64,000 bases of DNA from Hygrocybe punicea. Its lineage: Eukaryota > Basidiomycota > Agaricomycetes > Agaricales > Hygrophoraceae. The notes beneath the pieces were generated by a model. That model did no database searches. It was not told the DNA's origin and was given only the letters and a program-made list of their open reading frames with translations. Of the stretch, positions 56,151-64,000 are shown piece by piece; the stretch's first letter is position 1; every line of letters begins with the position of its first letter. The position numbers and the translations under genes were made by a program. The stretch spans positions 2,914,001-2,978,000 of the forward strand of contig OY744466.1 of NCBI GenBank assembly GCA_963556145.1. Reading direction: 5' to 3'.

Positions 56151-57394
56151 AATCATTCTGTCTCCACCCACTTTTTTTTTCTGTTTTTTTTTGTTGCTCC
56201 AGCATTGTTGGGAGACCCTTACCTTATGCCTACACTTAATCAATGCTCTACCTTTGTTTGCACTTGAATGAGCTCTCTCAGCCTTGTTGTATTACTTTAA
56301 TAGTTGAAATGTTATATTTTTTGCGCAAACAATGTTGTTTGGTCACGGTGGTGCATTGCTTTTTGCTTTCTGCTATACCTACTAGCCCAACAATTGTTTT
56401 GGGAGTCCCAGACAATTTAAACTGCCTCTGTGCTTGTCCTAGCCTGATTCTTGGTGTTGTACACCAACAATCTTTGCTGTCAAAGCTCTCATAAACGACA
56501 AAGTACATTGCTTTTTTGAAAGCTGGATTTCACTCATCTTGTGTCTTCATCCTACACATCTAGAGCCATCTTGGAGATCTTTGCAAGGGTTTCCTTTCCG
56601 TAGCTCCAAATCTCCATTTGGTTCAGTGGTTGTGGAGCTATAACTGTTTTACTATTCAGGTACATTTGGTTGATATTACAGCAACCCCTAATCATAATTT
56701 TATCATCCTAGCAATTATTTTGAAGCCCTTGCTTCCCTCTATCCAACTACCACTAAATCAGCAGAATCCAACCGCTGGTTCACAAGGTATTTGACTTTTT
56801 CTATCCTCACACTCCTATCTCTTTGTCTCAGAGTATACTCATCCAAATCTCTTGATTTTGTAGCCAATTTGGGACCTCTTGGCAACTTCTTTCTGCTGGT
56901 ATCTTGGCCTTTCCAAGAGACCACTCTGGTCCCGTGACAAGTCAATTTTTCATTGGCTTTTTCACTTGCGCTTGGCTTTTCGTCTCCGATTGATCTGGTA
57001 CTTCTGGGACTAGTTCTGGACTCGCATATTATCACTCTCATCAGTTCTTGCTGTGGCTGTAGTGCTGCACATTGGTTTATTAAAAGGAGACTAGAGCAAG
57101 GTGAATTACAGAGAAGTGCTACCTCCCTGGGCTCTCTCTACGAGTGTTACCCCAGTTGCTTGTGATCTAACCAATCACTGCACCGCTCTCTGTAATACAG
57201 TGTGTAGGGAGATTGGGCTGGCGGGTTTACAGTTGCCTCCCCTTCCAATTTGGAAGATTCTCTATTATCAACTACCACTGTTGACACCGATTTCGTCTCT
57301 TTGAGAATATACTGGTAGTGTGTACTAGATCCACAGAGAACTGATTTTCAACCTCGCATCTATCCCAAACTCCCCACTGTCCTTTGACGTACTC
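56151..57394. other. Intergenic region upstream of the chromodomain gene
   Basis: No gene could be supported. A TTTATTAAAAGGAG sequence at about 57,074 could be part of a promoter. A 100-codon minus-strand frame at 56,739-57,041 has no recognisable features. Confidence 0.4.
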
Positions 57395-60300
57395 ATGGAT
57401 CTCTCTGACTTGATTAATGTGGAAATGTGTGAACAAAATGCTCCGGTGAGTTCTGAGTACTCATTTTAATTTGAGTTGCTTGCTCAAGGTTCTCATAGGA
57501 TGATGGCAACCAGTTTGATGCTCCTATGGGGTCAAATACCGATCAGATGGACTTGGATGTCGCAGTTGTCAACAGAAATCAGGACAATCTATCATGTTCG
57601 TTTCTATAACATTATATTTTCTTGCTTTTGTTTAATTCTCCTTCAATAGGCCACAATAATCCTGAATCAGACAATCCAGTTCTCTTTGGTATCAGGGATG
57701 TATACAGCATATCTCCTCTGGATCCCTATACAACAGAACCGCCCTACGACTCATTTTGGTGTGAAGATCAGATATCCAGGACACCTGTATCGTCACCAGC
57801 TGTATTGGTTCCACCTCCCCCCACAAATCCTCCTGAGGGATCTGGATTCGTCTATCCTAATGCGCCATCTTATACGTTGGTTCAAGATAACCGTTATCAA
57901 AGGGGATACACATATGTAGCCAATTTCGACACGGCTAAGAAAAGCATGGTTCTGGAAACACTGCTCCATACCATTACCCCTCCAAACATAGGTCCTAGTT
58001 TGGTTGATGGGAAACTTGTACACGTTCCAGTTCCTGGCATGATCCTGATGCCTGTTGGCATACCATTCGTTAATCGTATAAATGGCTCCGATAAACATAT
58101 CATCACCGTCGCCTGCATTCAAACCATTTCCTCCATGCAACAGTATGCGTGCGGCCCAGAAGTCAGCAGACTCGCTGATGAAGTACTGGAAATAGCCTTT
58201 GGAAAACCACCTGTTATTGGCCAGCCTGCTGTTCCTGCCATATACGACCTTGGACTTAAGCACAATGACAGGTCCACAACAGACATTGGCGATCCTCGTA
58301 ATGGTTCCTCCAGTTTGGCCACAACCAAGATTGAGGGTGATGGACGTGGCGTAATTGCACCTGCTGTTCAAGTTCAACATCCACAGATATCCCGCCTTCT
58401 TCGCATCTGTTACCAGCTGTTCCGACACATCATGCCAGCTTGCATCTCCAAGCTGGAGTGGGATATGTTTGAGTGGATCTTTTGGGATAACAATGTGCCT
58501 GGATTTGGTGGTCCTTTACCGAACAACACTGGTCTGCAAGTCAATGTATCATCTGATATCGGTGATCTGGCTTCCATGATTGGTCAGTTCCAGGGGAGAT
58601 TGCACACCGATCGCAATGATTTTCATCCGGCATTTACTCTTTTTATTCTGGCTATACGCTTACCTCCAGGTACATGTTTTTGTCATATTTCTTTTCTAAA
58701 TGCATTTATTAACAATCACAATAGGCAGTGATTCTGGTCCCTTCTTCTTCCCGAGGCCTGCTTTATACTTCAGGGCAATAAATGTTGCCGTGTTTTTTTC
58801 AGTGTTCAAGGGACAGGATCTTCATGGTGGTGAGAAGCCAACTGTAAATCCAGATCCAGTTGTGGCAAAGGAGTGGCTGGCGCAGACTGGTCTTGGTCAG
58901 CTTGCGGATTTGGTCGGCATGCAAAATCGGGTCGGCATGGTTGTATATCCTAATCATGCTGCATTTACACGGATTACCCCATTTCTCGTTACCCCAGTCA
59001 CAGGCTTCGGAAACATGGGATCTCAGTCACATTTCAGCCGTGGATACCCTACCTTTGCTAGTGATGGCCTACAAATCTTTGGAGATATCGCAACACACAA
59101 GAATTTCCTTGCACGTGACCTTGTGTGTAACTCCTGGAATAGCGCCATTCTTGCTGGCATAGATTCCCCTGTGCATCCTTCTGTTATGCTGTCCAGCATG
59201 ACTTATACCGATGAGAATGGGGAGATTTGTAGGATGGCACCTCTTCCATACGATCCGGTCAAAGACAGGTCTTTTGTGCGACGAATGAGAGGATACTACT
59301 CGTGGTATGTGCAGAAGATATGTGATCCACATCATATTCCTATTACGAAGACGGCATATGGAAATACCCAGCAGCATTTGCGAGAATCATACAAGAATTC
59401 ATTGGAATCCTCTCGCCCACGACTTGCACCTCTCAATGTCCGACTCCCCATCAAGCCACGACTTGCAGTTACTCCAGATCAGGATTCAGACGCTGCTCAT
59501 TCTACTCTCTCAACACCTTTGTCATCCCCCCCAGCATCGGTGATAGATATCAATTCTGAAGAGCCTATTGCAGCTGTTGCTGCTAATGTCAGACAGTCAG
59601 GATCAAAGCGAAAGGCTCTTTCTCCTGTGACCGAACAGTTGGATGACTCCCATCTTCCTGAAGCAGATGACACTGTAGAGATTGAGAATGATGATGGCTC
59701 AGAGTATGAGATTGAATCTATCCAGGAGGTTGCAATAATTGATGTAAGTATCGTCTGGATTCTTTCACTTACTCATTACTATTTCCTTTTGTAACTGAAA
59801 CTCTTTGTTTAGGGGATTCCCCAATGGCGTCTAAGATTCAAGGGATACGGACCATCTGAGGACTTGTGGTATGAGCATAAGGGAATTGCGTATGTGTTTC
59901 TTTTATTCCATACCAATATCTTTGTAATCTTTTGGATTTAGAAAATCTGCTCCCTGCCTTCTCAAGGAGTTTCATAGGAATCCCCAGAACAATGTTCGTC
60001 CCTTACATGAACTGGTGTCATCAGCTGGGTCCGATGATGATAGCGACACTTCGGATGAGGATTGGGTTGACGACCAAGACCCAAAGCCAAAGAATACATC
60101 TTCTGCACGCCCTCAACCCGACATCATAACTGACCCACCCACAAAGCAACCAAGTTCCTCTGTAACTACAGGCATGCTTGTTATGCCTGTGGTTTCACAG
60201 TTTCTCGGTCCTGTGCCTGATACGTCCTTCAAGATGCTCGATATACTTCTTGATGTGACCAGACTCCAAGAGGAAGCTATTGCGCTGGATGCTGGTCAGA

Positions 60301-62770
60301 ACCTTGTTGGCAAGCCTATGGATTCCAATACCATTGTCAAGCTTCTTCGTGATCGTCTTGACCTTGACAATCAGGTCACAGCATTTATGGAACTTGCACC
60401 AGAATCAAAGTACACCAACGTATCACCAAATGATGAAGCCACCCTAATTTTGGAACAGATCGTTGGCTCAGTCGATATTCTCCCTGCCCTGATGGTGGAA
60501 TCTGAAAAACTGCATTTTCTCCAAAGAGCTATCCAGTGGCAGATGTGTCGTTCCTACTTGGTGTTCTTTCAGTGGTATGAAGAAAGTGGCCCACATCTGG
60601 CGCGACAGGTGGCTAACAGTCATCGAGAACACACAATTAACGCTACTTTCCCATCATTTGCAAACTGCGTCAACCATGTCGTACAATATGTCACATGTGT
60701 TTGTACTCGACAACAAAGTATTGTTAGTCATGGAACCAAACGACGCAAGACCTCAGCAAAGACAACCAATTTATCGACTCCTCATCTCAAGTTCAATGAC
60801 AATTTCACAAGACTTTCACTCATACCCTCCCATTTTGTTGACAATCGCATCAAGTCCAGTTCTTCTGCCGTCACACCTCTGCCAATTGTGAATCGGACCA
60901 TCAACAATGGTGATGCAGCACTTTATGCCATTGTTTCAGAAGTCCTCTTTGCACTGTGGTGTGATGCACTTATCATCCCCTCACTTGATACAGCGGATAA
61001 CCTGTTCAACACCTCTCGACGTCGTAAAATTCCTAACGACTCAAAGACAACTCGGAACAAGAATGTAGTTGACCGCTCAATTGTTCGAGGTGGGATTGTT
61101 ATGGCATTAGTTGATATTGTTGGAGAGGGCATACTGGCATCTGATGGCATCCGCAATTTCCTATCCAGTCCAGCCAGGATGTTTACCAAAAACCTGCAGA
61201 AGGATGACGCATTCGCCAGTAAACTCATTCGGGATTATGCAAGTACTATGGAACCTCTCATTACTCATGTTGAGGATTTGCTGGCCGCTAAACCAAAGAT
61301 AGCAGATTGGTGTGATTACATTGGAAAGTTGGTTAGTGGTGCTCTGGTGGATCTCGGTGATAGGAGTCTTTCTGCTCTGCCAGGTGGGGCGTCCAAGGGA
61401 TCGAGATCCAAGAAGAAATGCGTTCCACGGTCCCCACTCAAGCCTGCTCTTCCCATCAAGAAATTGGAGGACATATTGACAGATTCCAAGGCGCCACATT
61501 TTGGTGCTCTTGCTTTAATCTGCCGTGAAGCTTTATCTGTGGATCATGGAAAGGGCATTCAAGACCTCCATCTCAATCGCGTTCTCTTAGGCCAAACGAA
61601 GCCGAAGTACCAACGGACACATACACTTAGTCAGACTTACCCATTCCGTCATGCCAGCCCATATGCGATTCTGTTTGCAAAACACTTGCCAGCCAGGCAA
61701 CTCACCGGACGACTAGGTTTGGCCAATGCATTGGTGTTTATGGTTAGTTCTCAATGTGAGGACACCGTCAAGTTTTTGAACAGCGTCACATTCTGGTCCG
61801 ATTCACTGGAGGAATGTATAGAGACTTTTGATCAAATTGTCAGGAAAAACTCGCATTTCTACACCGATCTACGCTATAATCCCATATCACCATCTTCATC
61901 CAAGACCAAGACGAGTAAAGCAGGCGATACAAAGAAGAAAACTGGCTTTTTTGCCCTGAACAGACGCGAGCAGGCAGCCTTAGGGTATATTCATTTTGAC
62001 TCACCAACCATATGGGGTCAGCCTTCCTGTCAGCTCAGTCTATTCTCAAAAATCCCCCATCGAGATCCTCTGGTGAATCGTTTTACTGAACTCTTCAGTG
62101 ATGATTTTCAGACCAGGTGGACGAACTTTCTTGGACCGCTTTTCAACCAAGACCCTGCTTCCTTCACAGGAAATAAACCCACATGGAACGATATGCATCA
62201 GTTTATTTGCAAGCTCAGTGTAGCTGGCTTAGGATCAACAACACAATCCTCCCTTACTGCGTTTCAACTCACAAATAATCTCACACTTGCACGCCTCTGC
62301 ACGCCTCCTCTTGTAGAAGACGTAACAGCCTGGATATGGAAGATGAAGAAGGCTGGTGCTTATCGTGGTCTACAGGAACTAGGATTCAATGTCACATCTC
62401 TCCACAGGACCCACACATCATTCAAATGTGTGTTCAAACACTTTGATGATAATCTGTCGCAGCGTGATCGGTCTTCAATGGGATTTGACATCGGTTGTGG
62501 TGTCATTTTTGTGGAGCATATACTGTGCAAAGTCGTTCGCTGGGATAAGCGCTTGGTGTACAATTGTGGTCAGGGTGCCAGTCTGGTTGGGCTTGGAGAT
62601 GTAGCGGCTGGTAAGGTAACATGGGCAAAGGGTGCTAATCATGACGATGCATCCCTTTTTCCAATTCCTCTTAAAATGAGTCAGGATCGTCTGACAGAGC
62701 TTTTGGTTGACGGTAAGATATCTCTTATATATTTGTTATTGGTTCTCATATCACCTCTTCAGCTTCTTAG
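57395..62770 (+). CDS. 1,680-aa protein: 2OG-Fe(II) oxygenase-like domain plus chromodomain
   Basis: Seven exons (57,395-57,445; 57,499-57,595; 57,650-58,669; 58,725-59,743; 59,813-59,889; 59,942-62,712; 62,763-62,770) join in frame to 1,681 codons including the stop, and every intron has GT...AG borders of about 50 bp. Around residues 360-425 an oxygenase-like signature appears: GRLHTDRND (H368, D370 as an HxD pair), FPRPALYFRA, and FKGQDLHGG (H423 as distal His candidate). A Ser/Pro and acidic linker (SGSKRKALSPV) precedes a chromodomain at about 716-775 (YEIESIQEVAII, WRLRFKGYGPSEDLWYEH), split by two introns. The last 900 residues show no domain I recognise; they include a basic stretch (RSKKKCVPRSP) and a Trp/Cys-rich end. 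Chromodomains read methylated histone tails, so a chromatin-bound oxygenase is the working idea. Oxygenase assignment is moderate, chromodomain good. Confidence 0.78.
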
Positions 62771-63006
62771 TTCCATTGCCCTAAATTCTGAATACGTCAC
62801 TTGAACTTTTGACTTGGTTGTAACATTAATGTATCTTACTGTACTTGTATGTGATGCGGTCCCATGATTTATATCGAGTTTCACATGTTTTGTTATGCAT
62901 GTATTTTGTGCTACTACTACTCAATTTGTCTGTTGGTGATTAAACCGAAGATTTTATATGATTGAGTCTTTGATTAAACAGTGTTAAATATCTGAAATGT
63001 CTCATA

Positions 63007-64000
63007 CTACGTCTCTTGTTCATCCTCAGAAAAGTCCGCATTCCTCTTTAATGTCTTTAAAACTTTGGGCTTCTGAAACAATGCTTGTGCTTGTGCAAGC
63101 GCAGCTTTCTGATAAGACATTAACAATTGGGATAACAACGGACAATGAAATTTGATTTCCAACCTTTGTGAATGTATTGTCAATCAAGGCAAGCGATCGA
63201 AGCACAATCACAAGTCTAAAATCTTTGCTGACATTGTTTTTATCACCACTGGCAAGAGGGACTACCAAGAATGAAAGTCGTGCTTCCACAATATCTCCGA
63301 CAGAAATATTGGTTGGATTCATGCGGGTATATCTAAGGTAGAGTATTTGACATGGGAAATTTCATATAACTGTAAACCTTACCGGAAGCTACCATCATCC
63401 TTTGTCGCCCTTTGAAAATAGCCAACTTCATTATCCACAGTATGGCGATACTTGGAATCTACAGATGCCAGAATTCCATCAGGATCAACAAGGTTGTTGA
63501 AAGGTACAACTTCAGCAGATGCCGCAATTGCACCAGTGCTGAAATATCGGTTGCCAGCTCCTACAACAATCCATTCCTCGAACATATCAGGCATCCAGTC
63601 TTTTAACGTGTCCGAATGCATATGCTTGGCAAAGGTCGAACAAATTGTTGATATACCCTCCAAAGCCGCCTTGTACTTGTGGGTATCCAAACCAGTCAAT
63701 TGTATTGCCTGCCTAATACGCATTGGATTCCTGAAATTTGAGTAAGTTCTTCATTCACGTCATTGTGCTGGAAATACCTGGGTAGCTTGAGAACTGGTGG
63801 TAGTTCACAGTGAGTGAGGATGCCTGTCAGACGTAATACTACTTCTTCAGGTCCTTCTCCCAGTCCCCCCTTTACAAGTTGGTACTGATGACGGTCTTTC
63901 TTATAGCGGACTTGCAGTGAATCAAGAAGGCCATCAGCCTGTATGCAGCTAAGTTTTTGCTGTGTCGCAAAGATATTCAGGCTCTTACTTTAGTCAACGT
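63007..64000 (-). CDS. Unknown protein, paralog of 33,520-34,713 (5' end outside window)
   Basis: The minus-strand exons follow the same plan as the gene at 33,520. There is an upstream exon ending ELPPVLKLPR, then (after an intron of about 50 bp at the same place) MRIRQAIQLTGLDTHKYKA...WMPDMFEEW...AGNRYFSTGA...VVPFNNLVDPDGILASVD...VGYFQRA. Next comes YTRMNPTNISVGDIVEARLSFLVVPL...LRSLALIDNTFTK and a Lys/Gln/Ala tail ending EDEQET with a stop at 63,007. It lacks the long Asp/Glu tail of its paralog but ends acidic. It is convergent with the chromodomain gene, 236 bp away. No stop or frameshift was noticed in the visible part. The start codon lies beyond 64,000. Function is unknown. Confidence 0.75.

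Noticed and set aside
56739..57041. 100-aa minus-strand frame
   Set aside because: Basic and Ser/Arg-rich but without motif, paralog or splice evidence; it overlaps the probable promoter of the chromodomain gene.

Overview
The window looks like a transposon-saturated, probably accessory stretch of a basidiomycete genome, most likely an Agaricomycete. The non-mobile genes are split by many short introns of about 50-60 bp with GT(A/G)AG-type donors. The retroelement is a DIRS-type tyrosine-recombinase element. The gene families present (a TET/JBP-type oxygenase, a chromodomain plus 2OG-oxygenase protein, and a paralogous pair of unknown proteins) are ones I associate with Agaricomycetes. No bacterial operons, rRNA, tRNA or CRISPR were seen.

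Transposon nests (1-33,400 and 43,100-52,700). Four decayed copies of one rolling-circle transposon gene are present (HUH-type Rep, PIF1-like helicase and a C-terminal USP-like cysteine protease): Hel-1 at 5,376-10,478 (+), Hel-2 in three pieces between 11,246 and 31,407 (-), Hel-3 at 43,426-49,093 (+) and Hel-4 at 49,544-52,189 (-). The elements have Helentron/Helitron2-like ends. They carry a 5' terminal hairpin starting ACGAGTT, an inverted AAGAACTCGT just inside a 3' hairpin, a CAAG 3' end, and TT-type targets. Because the helicase copies are homologous, each interruption can be read against an uninterrupted copy in the same window. This resolves a nest: Hel-2 is split by a 1,162-bp element (13,126-14,287) and by a 14.4-kb block (15,728-30,128). 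The block is itself a ~1.2-kb element swollen by two larger non-autonomous elements (16,085-25,555 and 25,668-29,398). These carry GC-rich tandem arrays with a period of about 150 bp. Other passengers are a DIRS retrotransposon (about 43-5,246), a 607-bp MITE with 140-bp inverted ends and a TAT duplication, a 642-bp element with a 10-bp duplication, and two fold-back elements.

Gene islands (33,520-42,488 and 57,395-64,000). These hold apparently intact multi-exon genes. They are: an acidic-tailed 302-aa protein of unknown function (33,520-34,713, -) with a diverged paralog at 63,007-64,000 (-); a nuclear-looking unknown protein (35,169-37,199, +); a TET/JBP-family 2OG-Fe(II) oxygenase (37,451-38,837, -); a 451-aa protein (40,863-42,488, +) whose first 18 residues copy the histone H3 tail and are followed by a PHD-type zinc finger, a region with caspase-like His and Cys motifs, and a zinc ribbon; and a 1,680-aa protein (57,395-62,770, +) combining a 2OG-oxygenase-like domain with a chromodomain.

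The most original signal is the H3-tail mimic fused to a PHD finger, next to a putative 5-methylcytosine oxygenase. The set suggests chromatin-directed functions inside a transposon-rich region. That functional link is inference. The exon structures, motifs and nested junctions are read directly from the sequence.
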